From: Anthracocystis setariae
Lineage: Eukaryota; Basidiomycota; Ustilaginomycetes; Ustilaginales; Ustilaginaceae
Direction of reading: 5' to 3'
Length of the DNA stretch: 64,000 bases
NCBI GenBank assembly: GCA_928724745.1
Contig: CAKMXJ010000002.1
Coordinates: 496,001 to 560,000, forward strand
The notes beneath the pieces are model-generated. The model searched no databases and was not told the DNA's origin. It saw only the letters and a list, made by a program, of their open reading frames with translations. Position numbers and translations under genes: made by a program. This document shows positions 1 through 10,018 of the stretch, piece after piece (within the stretch, counting starts at the first letter, position 1; each line of letters opens with the position of its first letter).

Positions 1-1539
1 GTGACCGCCTCGTGTGATTCATCCTGTACCATACTGCAGTACGATGCCAAACGGCAGCCATTAATGAATGTTGCGTAACTGTGAGGACTTTGGTACCGTA
101 GAGGACCATGGCAAAGATATTTTGTCATACCCAAGACGCAGCTTTCTGAGCGTCATCGCGCAGAGCCTAGACTCCAGACCGAAGGCCTTTTCTGCTCGCC
201 TTGCTATGATATGTTGGCGCTCCTGCTCGTCTTACCAAGTAGCCATTTGAGCAAGCTAGCAAACGGTTACGAGAAGCAAGGTGACAACCAGTCCCACGCC
301 AATTTTATGGTTCCCATGAAGAAGCGAAAAGCTCAACGATCGGTGGCTGGTCAAAACTATTCTCGGGACTAGTACTGTAACACACACATGTCAGGCGTCA
401 GCACTTGGACGACCCTTGACGGGCGGGCGGCTATCCGACTAAGCGAGATGCCAACACTGCATCGCGTCACGATCGCAATTGTTTCCATGAGAGCAGAAGA
501 CTGTATCGCAACCACAGCCCGCGCGATCTCGCTAATATGCCAAGTTTCGCCCCGTTGCATTTGGATTGCTCCGATATCCAACCGTCGCAGCGAGCCCATC
601 TGAGCGGGAGATGGTGCTTAAGATCGAGTCCACACCTTCATTTGGACCCTGAGTGGATTGAACCGCCTTCGTTGATGGAAGGAATGCTGTGGATGCCCCA
701 GACCTGCATCGTACCGATAAGAGCAGGCGTCGATACTGAACGCTGCATGTTTCGTTTGTGATGCCGGTGGAGTCGCTCAGGACCTGTGATGGTCGCTCAC
801 GCAAGACGTTTCGATAGCATAGTGGTACGCAAGCATCAATGTTGCCTGACAGCGAGGAGCAGCAGCGTGTCGGCGGCTGTCAAGTGACCTTCACAGCTCG
901 TGTTGCCGAATCGACAGGCGTGGCCATTCTTGTAACCGTGCCTGGTACCTGGGCAATATCATGACAACCAAAGGTTTCCCCTCACGGGACCACACGGGAC
1001 CATCCTTTTCAGTGTCATCGTCTGAATGAAGTGGATGGTGCGAGCGACTGTTTGTTCTAATGTGAGACAAGTAGGCCCCTATTCAGCTTTAAATGCCGAT
1101 TTTGAGATAAACTTGTCTAATTCAGCCGCTGGGAGGGGGTTCGGAGCTTGACTCTCTGAGCATTAGCATTCTCACGATCGAGACCTTCTGCTTCCTCGAG
1201 ATGGAGACGATGAGGTCAACGGGAGCCCGCCTTTGCTGAATTGGCAGCATGCTATGTCTTGTCAAGTTGACAGGATAGAGTTGCTAAGTCAAAAGGCAGG
1301 GTCTTGCTCGAATGGTTGGTCTGTCTCAGTGTTGGGCATCAAGCGGAGGCCGTCACGTGCATACTTCAGCGCGTTCGGCTATCCAAATCCATCGGTCTAA
1401 CAACTTACCTCTTAAACACCCGACTGCCAAGGAGCTTGCTCGCGCATGGACCAACCTGAGAAGAATCAACTCCATCCTGCCACTTTCCCCTTCTCCTCAC
1501 CATCGATTCTGCTCATATTCACAGTTACGGCCGGACAGG
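1..1539. other. Gene-free left flank
   Basis: No convincing gene is visible. The short open frames here are fragmentary and resemble no family I know. Two copies of the recurrent intergenic motif lie here, TACTGCAGTA at 32-41 and GTACTGTA at 372-379. A short tandem CACGGGACCA pair lies near 980-1005. The part closest to 1540 is presumably the promoter and 5' leader of the METTL26-like gene. In-frame ATGs upstream of 1540 (from 1312) read into a sequence without family resemblance. Confidence 0.5.
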
Positions 1540-2286
1540 ATGGCGTCTGACAGCGAAGCAAAGTACCGCAGCTCGTGGTCTCTCCCGGGCTCGGCCGAAC
1601 GAAACTCCATCCCCATCGCTGAAGCTCTTGCCCCCCTCCTCTCCAGCCCAGCCTCCTCCTCCTACTCCTCGCGCAAACCCGTCGTCCTCGAAGTAGCATC
1701 TGGGTTTGGACATCAGATCCACACTATCGCCACCAAATACCCACACTACCAATTCCAACCCAGCGAAGCCGACGCTTACCCTCGCTCGCAGATCGACCAC
1801 AACAATCAGACGCTCCCCAACGTCGGCAAGGCGGAGGCGCTCGATCTGTTGGAGCAGAACGACTGGCACACCCTCGTCCACAACGTTTCCGGCGAGATCC
1901 AAGGTGCGAACGAACAAGACGCGCTGTTCCAAGGTGTGATTGCATGCAACCTTACCCACGTAGCGCCGTGGAAGGTGACCGAAAGTTTGTTCAGTCACTT
2001 GGATCCAAGGATGGGGTATGTGACGCAGCAGGGGTACCGCAATGTACTGTCCAGGGAGAAGGGTTGGATCGCAATCTACGGTGCGTTCAATGAGGAGGGG
2101 AGGTTCACTTCGGAGGGGAATGAGAAGTTCGATGCCGAGATTCGCGCCAGGAATCCCGAGTTTGGCTTGAGAGACGTACAGGCCGAGCTGGTGCCCTTGG
2201 CAGCTAGACATGGTTATGAGCTGACGGAGAGGATCGAGATGCCGGCTGGAAACCTGTTCCTCATCTTCAAGTTGCGGAAAGACTAG
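1540..2286 (+). CDS. METTL26/UPF0585 (DUF938) methyltransferase-like protein
   Basis: Intronless gene, 248 aa. It belongs to the DUF938/UPF0585 family (human METTL26/C16orf13), a small Rossmann-fold SAM-dependent methyltransferase-like family whose substrate is not established. The N-terminus has the family-typical KYRSSWSLPGSAERN-like opening. The SAM-binding motif I region follows (VVLEVASGFGHQIHTIA), then the PSEADAYPRSQID strand and helix, and the protein ends with the GNLFLIFKLRK terminal strand. Length is close to the family's usual 200-220 aa. I chose the ATG at 1540 because homology begins right after it. An in-frame ATG at 1312 would add 76 residues that could only be an organelle presequence and have no family support. 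It converges on the TDA10-like gene, with 111 bp between stop codons. Confidence 0.85.
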   Translation: MASDSEAKYRSSWSLPGSAERNSIPIAEALAPLLSSPASSSYSSRKPVVLEVASGFGHQIHTIATKYPHYQFQPSEADAYPRSQIDHNNQTLPNVGKAEALDLLEQNDWHTLVHNVSGEIQGANEQDALFQGVIACNLTHVAPWKVTESLFSHLDPRMGYVTQQGYRNVLSREKGWIAIYGAFNEEGRFTSEGNEKFDAEIRARNPEFGLRDVQAELVPLAARHGYELTERIEMPAGNLFLIFKLRKD

Positions 2287-2397
2287 GAATTAAAGTGGAA
2301 CTTGATAGGAACATTGAATGCTACATTCGATCCAGACGTAAGCAATCATTTTGTGTTCCAAATATGAGGTATTGTTATTACATCAGTCGTGTGCAGG

Positions 2398-3412
2398 CTA
2401 CCAATCTTGCACGTCTACTACTGTGCGGTCTAGGTCGATGGTGATGGTCTTGCTTCTGCCTCTCCATTGTGCATTTTGCTGGATCGTGTCGAGGAAGAGG
2501 TGATACCCGGGCATGTATCTGTCAACAAACCTGTGATTGCGAAAACAGAAACAAAACAGAAAAATCCTCATAAAAATAAGGTCAGGAAATAATTTGATAA
2601 AAAATCCTATGGAAACCGCGATGCGATACGTACGCTTTGACACCGTCATCACTCATACCACGTCCACCGTTAGCCGCCTTCATCGCATGTTCCTGCTGTG
2701 TCCTCCACACGTAGACGTTGTCCAGATCGGTTGGGCGGATTTGCAAGAACACGATGAAATGCTTGTACCAGTGCGTATACGCCTCCAGGTTGCGGTTGAT
2801 CTGCTGTAGTGCATCGAGCGTGTACTTTTGCAACACTGCACCCGGTGGACTCTCCTTCCTCTTCCGCTCCACCTCTTTCGGTGTGATGGGTGAGAATCCC
2901 ATACTCCAACCCTCCAGGATGAACACATCCAATGGAGCTGCGACGGTTGGACTGGTCTCGGTGAAGGGTGCTCGATCGCCTTCGCCGTTGAACAGACTCT
3001 TGTCGAATACTGGCAACTGAATCGACGTTGCAGAGCCAGAGTTGATGCCATGGATTCGATCAAGCAACTCATTGCCAAAGACGACATCGTGGGTCCCTGG
3101 TTGACCTCGACCTGACAGCAACGGGTTCGTAGGATTCTCCCGAGCCACGCGCACCAGGTTGCGCCGGGTGTGGTACAGATCATCCGTCGATAGGATGCCC
3201 ACGGTGAGACCGGACGACTTGAGGTACTCGATGAGCGAACGCGTTACCGTCGTCTTGCCGGATCCTTGCGGACCTTGCATAGCCACAAACAGGGGTGGAG
3301 CAGGCTGTCCTGCCGCAAAGCGTGCTTTGAAAGCGTTCAGCTGTTGCACCACATGCTGGCCGAAGATGTCCATTGCCTTCATCGGCGTGTTCGCCTTTGT
3401 CATCGCCGCCAT
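2398..3412 (-). CDS. TDA10-like P-loop kinase (glycerate kinase-like)
   Basis: Two exons, 3412-2634 and 2530-2398, joined across a 103-bp intron (donor GTACGT, acceptor TCACAG). The product is about 303 aa. It belongs to the Tda10/D-glycerate 3-kinase group of the PRK/uridine-kinase-like P-loop fold. The Walker A motif GPQGSGKTT sits at residues about 47-55. It is followed by the STDDLYHTRR lid and acceptor region and the FILEGWSMGF strand with a Walker B-like acid. Splicing restores the family C-terminus, in which FVDRYMPGYHLF follows DDGVKA directly; reading through the intron destroys it. Glycerate kinase activity is inferred from plant and bacterial relatives, and the yeast protein's substrate is uncertain. 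The extreme 5' end could include a further tiny exon because an AG lies just upstream of the ATG. Confidence 0.85.
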
Positions 3413-4865
3413 GTCGTCGTCTGTTAGAGGATTGAGCTACAGCGATGGTGTAAGCAGAGAAAGGTAGCCGGGCTTTGATGTCGGTGGATGGACTCAGGCA
3501 CAGTCGAAGTTGTCGGATGATGTGGACCATTTGCGGTTTGTTTGATCCGAAGAGCTTGAGTGTGGGGTTTGGGGCGGGGGATTTTTTTCCCCATCTTGTT
3601 AGATTTGGGGTTTGGCCGGGGTATCGGAGAATTTTTGCCATCATTCCGGCCACGCGCCGTATAATAAGACCCCTTACATATGAGCTGGTGGCCAACATCA
3701 CGAACAACACAGAACAGCCAGCCAGCTGCATACGGTAGAAGAGGTTCGTCTCTAGCTGAACTCCTGTACAAGTATCATGCAACGTCTTCTTTCTTAGCTC
3801 ACCTTGATTGCTATCAGACTGATGCTCAATAAACCACACTGTCATCGACGCCATCGGTGACTTTCACACTACTGTACTATGATGCCTAATCGTGTTCGGC
3901 GACTTAATGAACAAAGCATGCGTTAGGTAGTGCATGGCGCCTTTTCGATACACAACCCCTTTATCTCAGACGCTTCAAAGATGTAGGTGGAGCTGTTTGC
4001 GAAGAGACAATCTACTAGCCTGAAGCAGCGCTGGGCTGAATCGATCATTGTCCGGCTGCGGACTGTGGAGGCATTCCGACCACCCCCACTCCTAGTTTCA
4101 ATCTGGCGAGCCTCGGTGCACTATACGTGGCCCGTAACCGGCGGACTGAGATGCTAGGGATCTAGGATGAATGCTAGCCGCCGAAACGGGGCCTAGACGT
4201 ACGGGCCGCTGCTGCCCTGTGCTGTGTCGATCCAACATGCATTTTGACATAAGGCTCTGCTGCGTGTCCCCCCCTCCCCGGCAAGTGCGGAATGTTGTCC
4301 GGCACTAAGTCACGCTTGAGCCCGTTTCTGCTTTGTTCCCGGTTCTGCTTGGCTTGGTTCAGGCGGGTGCAGGCAGCAGCGTCATGTTGGAGCTAAGAGA
4401 GTGTAGCATGGCGAACATAAACTAAGAGGCAGGCGTGTGGATCATGCATGTCTACCGCATGCTTCTTTCCAAGGTGAGAGGAGATAGGCGCCGAAGTGGG
4501 CTGTTGAGCAGCAGGCTACGGTATCACTGCTTCTAGAGCAAAGAGACAGAAAAACAATTGCTGTGTCTCTACTTTCTCAGGCGTAGAGATGCTGCGCGAT
4601 TGATGCAGGCTGAGAAGAGGTGGTCTGAATCTCTGTATGGAGGTCAGCCCTTCGAAAGCATCGTTGATGGCCGACTCTTTGAGGCTTTACCCCTGGAGAG
4701 ACTTCCTCCTCCTCCATCTTGACCCTCTTCTTGAAAAGTGTTCTTCACCTTCGTTACATCAGACCTCGTTTCCATCATCTCCAATCCAAAGATCACGCTC
4801 CTCGCTCAAACCCCAACGCTTCCCTTCATCTTCGATCTCAGCCTCATCACACCCAGCCTACATCG
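3413..4865. other. Divergent promoter region between TDA10-like and secreted orphan
   Basis: No gene is recognised in about 1.45 kb between two divergently transcribed genes. It carries one TACTGTAC motif at 3870-3877. The 250 bp before 4866 are pyrimidine-rich, with several CTCCTC and CTTC runs typical of expressed fungal leaders. Confidence 0.5.
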
Positions 4866-5519
4866 ATGAAGATGCAGTTCCATCACCTCTTGGCCATTGT
4901 CGTGCTTGGTCTCACCACCAACCTGTCTCCAGTCCTCGCTGACACCAAATCTGGCGTCCCTCACATCAAAGACGTCAACACCGACACTGAAGCCCTCGCT
5001 CACCCCAAAAACGCCCCATCCCCCTCCCCATCCACGCATCCCTCCCAACCGGACGGACGTCACGAGATCCGCTTCACCCTCCTCTCCTGCCCTGCCCGCA
5101 TCCGACCCAAGATCTCCGGCATCTCGGGCTCGCAAGGCTCTTTCACCCCCTCGGCCTCGGGCAACATCATTGTTCCCGCCGACTTCAAGGGCTCCGTCTA
5201 CCTCACGGGCGAGGGCTGTGGAAAGTACGGCCACAACTGCCAATCTGTCGACCTCACGTTCATGCCGAATCCAAGCGAGACCGTGAGGAGCTACATCAAC
5301 ATCGACGCTATGGATGGCAGGAAGTTCCTCTTCCCCGTCACCGCGCGCTTCGACGACAAAAGCGATGCTGCGGAGATCGTTTGTGATACGTACAACTGTC
5401 AAGACGGCAGTAGAGATCCAGATGATTTCATCACTCACAGGGTGTATTCGAGTACAAAAGGGGTAGGCGTGGAAATCGTCTACGACTGCAGAGCAAACAC
5501 TACCTCGACCAACTACTAG
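4866..5519 (+). CDS. Orphan secreted cysteine-containing protein
   Basis: Intronless, 217 aa, family not recognised. An N-terminal signal peptide is clear: hydrophobic core LLAIVVLGL, likely cleaved after PVLA around residue 25. It is followed by a proline/serine-rich linker of about 40 residues. The remaining region has six cysteines (SCPAR, GCGKYGHNC, VCDTYNC, YDCRA contexts), enough for three disulfides. There is no transmembrane segment and no GPI signal. I chose ATG 4866 because it starts the signal peptide directly; upstream in-frame codons add a charged, non-signal extension. The even cysteine count, small size and lack of a domain fit a secreted effector or cell-wall protein of a plant-associated smut, but that is inference. 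It converges on the IMO32-like gene with 243 bp between. Confidence 0.75.
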   Translation: MKMQFHHLLAIVVLGLTTNLSPVLADTKSGVPHIKDVNTDTEALAHPKNAPSPSPSTHPSQPDGRHEIRFTLLSCPARIRPKISGISGSQGSFTPSASGNIIVPADFKGSVYLTGEGCGKYGHNCQSVDLTFMPNPSETVRSYINIDAMDGRKFLFPVTARFDDKSDAAEIVCDTYNCQDGSRDPDDFITHRVYSSTKGVGVEIVYDCRANTTSTNY

Positions 5520-5762
5520 ACGACAGTCGCAACCTTTTGGCGTTTCCTCCTCGCAACTCGCATCGTTTCGTCCCACCGATACGCTTTCTGGTATCTACCT
5601 CGTTCATATCCCCCGCCCCTTCAACTATCGACAGTTCGGTTTGGTGTGTTTGCCATCATCCCCCTTTCCAGCTCGTTGGTTTGCAATATGGAAACATCCT
5701 CTCTCTACACTTCTATTTCGTCTGATGCTTGTGAATTCCATCGTCCCTCTGCGAACGGCCAT

Positions 5763-6824
5763 CTACTTGGACCTAGGCTGCAGAGCCTTTTGAGTCTCAT
5801 CTTGCGTTCTGCCCGTCAAGAACTCCTCTACCACCTGAACGAATTCGTTGGGTCTTTCCGCCTGACACCAGTGACCCGTATCCATATGGACCAACTTTGC
5901 ATTGGGAAAGTACTTCTGATTTGTCGGGATATTCCTCCTATTCACATACTTGCTCTTGGTGCCCTTGATAAACAGCGTTTCGCCGTGCCAACTGCTCACG
6001 GGCGCATGCTGCCTCCCCGCTATCTCCTCCTCCGTGGCGTTCGGGGGGTTGTACGGGAAGTCGCCGATCTGCGCGATGTTCTTGCGGATCACATCGACCG
6101 GGATGCGCCAGCTCCATGTCGGTGCGCTGGGTGGGTTGCGTGTGAGATTGGTGAGCAGGAATTGTCGTACTCCAAGATCCGGTTCGGTTGCTTGTAGGAT
6201 TTCGTCGGCCTCGGTACGACTGTGGCAGGGTTGGTCGCGGATCGTGATCATGGCTTCAATGTATTTTTCGAATTCAGGACTGAGTGCGCCTCGTTTGGCC
6301 GCCATGTCGACGCTGATCAAGTTGGTCAACATTCCCGCGGGTAGGTCCGGGTCCAGAGCGAGACTCATCGAGACTTTACCGCCCATCGAATGGCCGACGA
6401 GACCGACGTTGCTAAGGTTGCGCGACGACATGAATTCGATCACGTCCTTGGCCATGTCGGCGTATGCGAGACCATCGATGTGCGGAGATGTTCCATGGTT
6501 TCGAAGATCGAGCGCGAAGACGGGGATACCGAAGCGAGTCGACATGGCACGGCCGAGCGAACGCCAGTTTTGTTTCGACCCGAACAAGCCGTGGCAGACA
6601 ACGAGGGCCGAGATGGGCACCTCGGTGCGCTTCTTGGCGATCTGATCAGCGGTGGGTTCGTACGCTTCAAAGTCGAGCTGGACGGTCTTGCCAGTGGCTG
6701 CAGCAGCATGCGAGACAATTGGGTCCGAGGAAGGCGTGGAGAGCCAACGCCGCCTGAATTGGACAATCGAGGGAGTGGAGGTGCGTGCACCTCGCAAGCA
6801 CTCGCCTCGGATCAGCGTCAACAT
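5763..6824 (-). CDS. Mitochondrial alpha/beta hydrolase, IMO32/ABHD11/EAT1 family
   Basis: Intronless, 353 aa from the ATG at 6824. This is an alpha/beta-hydrolase-1 protein of the family that includes yeast IMO32 and YGR015C, human ABHD11 and yeast ethanol acetyltransferase EAT1. The N-terminal about 30 residues are Arg-, Ser- and Thr-rich without acids after residue 8, which suits a mitochondrial presequence. The oxyanion strand reads VVCHGLFGSKQNW, followed by the DLRNHG motif. The nucleophile elbow is GHSMGG with Ser146. The candidate acid is Asp173 (SVDMA), and the catalytic His lies in DTGHWCQAE near the C-terminus. All triad members therefore look present. Activity could be ester hydrolysis, acyl transfer to ethanol or lipoate-enzyme protection, and the sequence alone does not decide. 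An upstream in-frame ATG at 7040 adds non-homologous sequence. Confidence 0.85.
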   Translation of the reverse strand: MLTLIRGECLRGARTSTPSIVQFRRRWLSTPSSDPIVSHAAAATGKTVQLDFEAYEPTADQIAKKRTEVPISALVVCHGLFGSKQNWRSLGRAMSTRFGIPVFALDLRNHGTSPHIDGLAYADMAKDVIEFMSSRNLSNVGLVGHSMGGKVSMSLALDPDLPAGMLTNLISVDMAAKRGALSPEFEKYIEAMITIRDQPCHSRTEADEILQATEPDLGVRQFLLTNLTRNPPSAPTWSWRIPVDVIRKNIAQIGDFPYNPPNATEEEIAGRQHAPVSSWHGETLFIKGTKSKYVNRRNIPTNQKYFPNAKLVHMDTGHWCQAERPNEFVQVVEEFLTGRTQDETQKALQPRSK

Positions 6825-7249
6825 CTCGAGCTGCTTGAACGTACTGCGGAAGGTGCCACGCTTGGTGCACTTTGGCTTGATGGGTAGGTATGGTAGAAGA
6901 CGAAGAAACGACCAGGTGCAAATGAGTTGGTTGTTCGATGACACCGTGCGCCCCGAACAACGAAAAATCAAGCCGGACAATTTCCCGCGGTTTACCGGTC
7001 GGACAGACCTGTCATGCCAAGAGCACAAAAGGGCCAACATCGTAGAACATCTTCATCGGACCTTTGCCCATTGTCAATCTTGCTCAAATCTGCTCAGACC
7101 CTTCGTGCCGATCCACTTGGCGGCTGCCTCGAGCTGACATTCTGTGGACAGGATGAGAGAATGTCATTGTTAGAGCTGATGCAGAGCGTATGTACAAGTA
7201 CAGAATGAAGATGCTAAGTCGGGCGAGAACGCCGAGGGGTTGAGTTTTT

Positions 7250-8736
7250 TTACTTGTCAGAAACCTCGGGACCCGAAGTGCTCCTCGTAGTGGGATTGGC
7301 TTCCTCGGAAGCAGGTGTAGGTGTCGCCGCACCCGAAGCTGGCGTACCAGCACCATCGCCATCTAGCTTTCTGCGCTTCTTCCTGTCTTCCCTCGCCTTG
7401 ATTTCCTCGTCGAGCTGCTTTCGACGCTCGGTGGTGTCGATGTGACGTGGCCCGCCCTTGGCAGTCAAGATCTCCACGCCGGTCTCGGTGATCAACAGAG
7501 TCTCCTCTGCTGCCGCTGAACGCGCACCGTCGACCGTGGCGACCGTCCAGTCGTCTGGCCAAGAAAGATCCCTCCACTCGGTGCCGAGGTTAATCATGGG
7601 CTCGATGGTGAAGATGTGACCGGGCTTCATGATTCCATGGCTCTTCTTGGTGACGTGGTGGTAGACGGTGGGAGCAGAGTGGAAGCAGTTCGAGATGCCG
7701 TGGCCGGTGTAGTTCTTGACGACGGCGCATCCTTGAGACTCGGCGAGGGGCTGAATGACTCGACCGATCTCGCCATAAGGAACACCAGGTCCACAGATGC
7801 CGATAGCAGCATCGAGACACTCGCGAGCCACCTTGATGAGCTTCATGGATTCGGCATCTTCCTCTGCCTTCTTGCCAACGGGGAAAGTAGCGTTGAGATC
7901 ACCGTGGTAGCCCTTGTGGAAGAGAGTGACGTCGATGTTGAGGATGTCGCCGTCCTCCAACGGTCGTTTATCAGGAATGCCGTGGCAGATGACTTCGTTG
8001 ATGGAGCTGTTCAACATAAAACGAGGCAACGCAAAGGGTTAAGTCGCATGCCAAGACTCTCTCTCAACCGTTTTGCAGCAGGATACTTACGTGCAGACAC
8101 TCTTCGGGTAGCCATGGTATCCCAAAGGGCTGGGGTAGCAGTCGCGCTTGATCGCCTCTGCAAAAACGATCTTGTCCAGCTCATCCGTTGTCACACCCGG
8201 CTTGGCGGCAGCGGCTGCGAGTTCCAGGACCTCTCGGGCGAACTGCGTGCAGACACAACACACAAGGAATCGACAAGCTCACGATCAGCAACTGTGACCA
8301 GACCAATAGCAGCCACAAGCATGATACTCACAATAGCAGCCTTCCTCACACCTTCCTGATCGGCAGTGTTGTTGACCTTGATGTTCCTAGACTCGAGAAA
8401 CTGTATGAACCCATCGATAGCAAAACCAAAGAGCAGGAGAGCCAAAACGGAGGACGAATCGAGGGTGTCAGCATTCGTAGCTCTGGCGATGATGGGCAGG
8501 GATACGGTCAAAAGAGGTATTCTGACCTGCCACCAGAATTGCAACCACATCCTCACCCCTTCCCTGGCGTAGTTGGGCCTTCGAATCGATGGCGGAATCT
8601 TGGGCTTAGGACTCAAGGGATAGACGGCCTTGATGGAGCCCGAGTATTTGAATCCGCGGGTGTTGACGAACGGATCATAGGTGAATTCTTTCTTATCGGA
8701 AGCAGCGTTGTCGCTGCTTGTGGCAGTGGGCGACAT
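7250..8736 (-). CDS. MAP1: Methionine aminopeptidase 1
   Basis: Four exons: 8736-8557, 8400-8332, 8242-8091 and 8006-7250 (introns of 156, 89 and 84 bp), giving 385 aa. It removes initiator Met from nascent cytosolic proteins. The pita-bread fold carries the five metal ligands: Asp in NIDVT, Asp in HGDLNAT, His in YTGHGI, Glu in TIEPMI and Glu in AEETLL. The [12 protein letters not shown] segment is reached only by splicing across the last intron. The C-terminus is extended by about 55 residues: a charged [11 protein letters not shown] helix, then Ala/Thr/Pro-rich sequence. The N-terminal zinc fingers that dock yeast and human MetAP1 on the ribosome are absent, and the protein starts with a short Ser/Thr/Asp-rich segment before the [11 protein letters not shown] motif. 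A start at 8766 (MYHHL) is also possible. Intron 1 is in frame and stop-free. Confidence 0.88.
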
Positions 8737-9041
8737 GGCGAAGAGCTTTTCGAGATGATGGTACATAAGAGCAGCAGCGAGCACAAAAAATCAAATCGAG
8801 CTTGAAAACTTGCAGGTTGCACGCCGGAGGATGCATCTGCCAAAAAAAAAAAAAAAATTAAAAAAGGACATTTTATTCACAGAATTCTTTCTCCACTTCG
8901 GATCCACAATTCGTAATTTGAGTTTTGTTAGATTTCGGCTTCACACGATGTGCTCGAAGTCATCAATGCACTCAGCCCATTTCAAGCCAATGACCGAGTT
9001 GGGATGGAACATATTCGATTACCAAGACATAAAGACAAAGC

Positions 9042-10018
9042 CTAGATGCCTCGGCCACCGGTGACTTCGAGGGTCTGGCCGGACACATACGAGGCGAGAG
9101 GAGAAGCAAGGAAGAGGATGGAAGCAGCGGCCTCCTCGACTTGGCCTGGTCTGCGAAGGGGAATGTCGCCAGCAGCGTTGACAGACTGATCGTTGCTGCT
9201 GGAGGCGGCAGGACGGCCGGGAATGCCGAGAGCGATCTTCTTGCCGTTGATCTCGATGGCGGCACCAGCCTCCTTGGCCTGGGTGAGACGCGTGTTGATC
9301 CAGCCAAAGGCGACGGTGTTAACTCGAACGCCAAAGGGACCCCACTCTTTGCACATGGTTTTTGTGAGACCAAGAACACCGGCCTTTGCTGCCGAGTAGT
9401 TGACCTGACCGACGTTTCCGTGGGTACCGGAGGTGGACGAGACGTTGACGATAGACATGTTCTCACGCTTGCTCTCGTCCTTGATGCGCATGTACGGAGC
9501 AGCGGCACGGATGATGCGGAAGGGAGCAGTGATGTGGCAGTCGAGCATAAGCTGGAAAGTAGCGTCATCCGTGGTGTGAGCCATCTTGTCGGCGGTGAAA
9601 CCGGCGTTGTTGACGATGATGTTGAGCTTGCCCCACTTGTCGACGGCAGCCTTGACGACACGCTCGCCAAAGTCTACGTCCATGACGTTACCGGCAAGAG
9701 AGATGGCAGAGCCACCGGACTTGTTGATCTGCGAGGCAACGGCATCGGCCTTGCCGGCATCCAGATCCGAAACAACAACGTGGGCTCCATGGCTGGCAAA
9801 GAGCTTGGCAGTAGCCTCACCGATACCTTGACCGGCACCGGTGATGATGGCGACCTGGCGCTTGAGGAGAGGGCCGGCTGCAAGAGATGAAGCATCAAAA
9901 CAGGATGAGATCAAACAGGGCAACTGTTAGCAACAGGGACTGCTCAAACGATGTTCGAGCAAGGATAATACTCACGACCGGCAAGGTGGCTAGCAACCTG
10001 AGCGACTCGTTGCGACAT
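9042..10018 (-). CDS. Short-chain dehydrogenase/reductase, 3-oxoacyl-ACP-reductase-like
   Basis: Two exons, 10018-9976 (43 nt) and 9877-9042, split by a 98-bp intron (GTGAGT...TTGCAG), giving 292 aa. This is a classical SDR of the FabG type. It has the NAD(P)-binding GAGQGIGEA motif soon after the splice junction, the VSDLDAGKA cofactor-selecting loop, NNAG, the active-site serine in NVSSTSGTHG and YSAAK with catalytic Tyr and Lys. It ends in the family-typical SGQTLEVTGG. An insertion of about 40 residues after GWINTRLTQ (EINGKKIALG and an Ala/Ser-rich loop) distinguishes it from bacterial FabG. The acidic Asp after the second strand (SDLD) suggests NAD(H) rather than NADP(H), an inference. 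No peroxisomal or ER signal is visible. Confidence 0.85.

Noticed and set aside
1525..2211. Minus-strand 228-codon frame opposite the METTL26-like gene
   Set aside because: It is the antisense shadow of a clearly homologous plus-strand gene.
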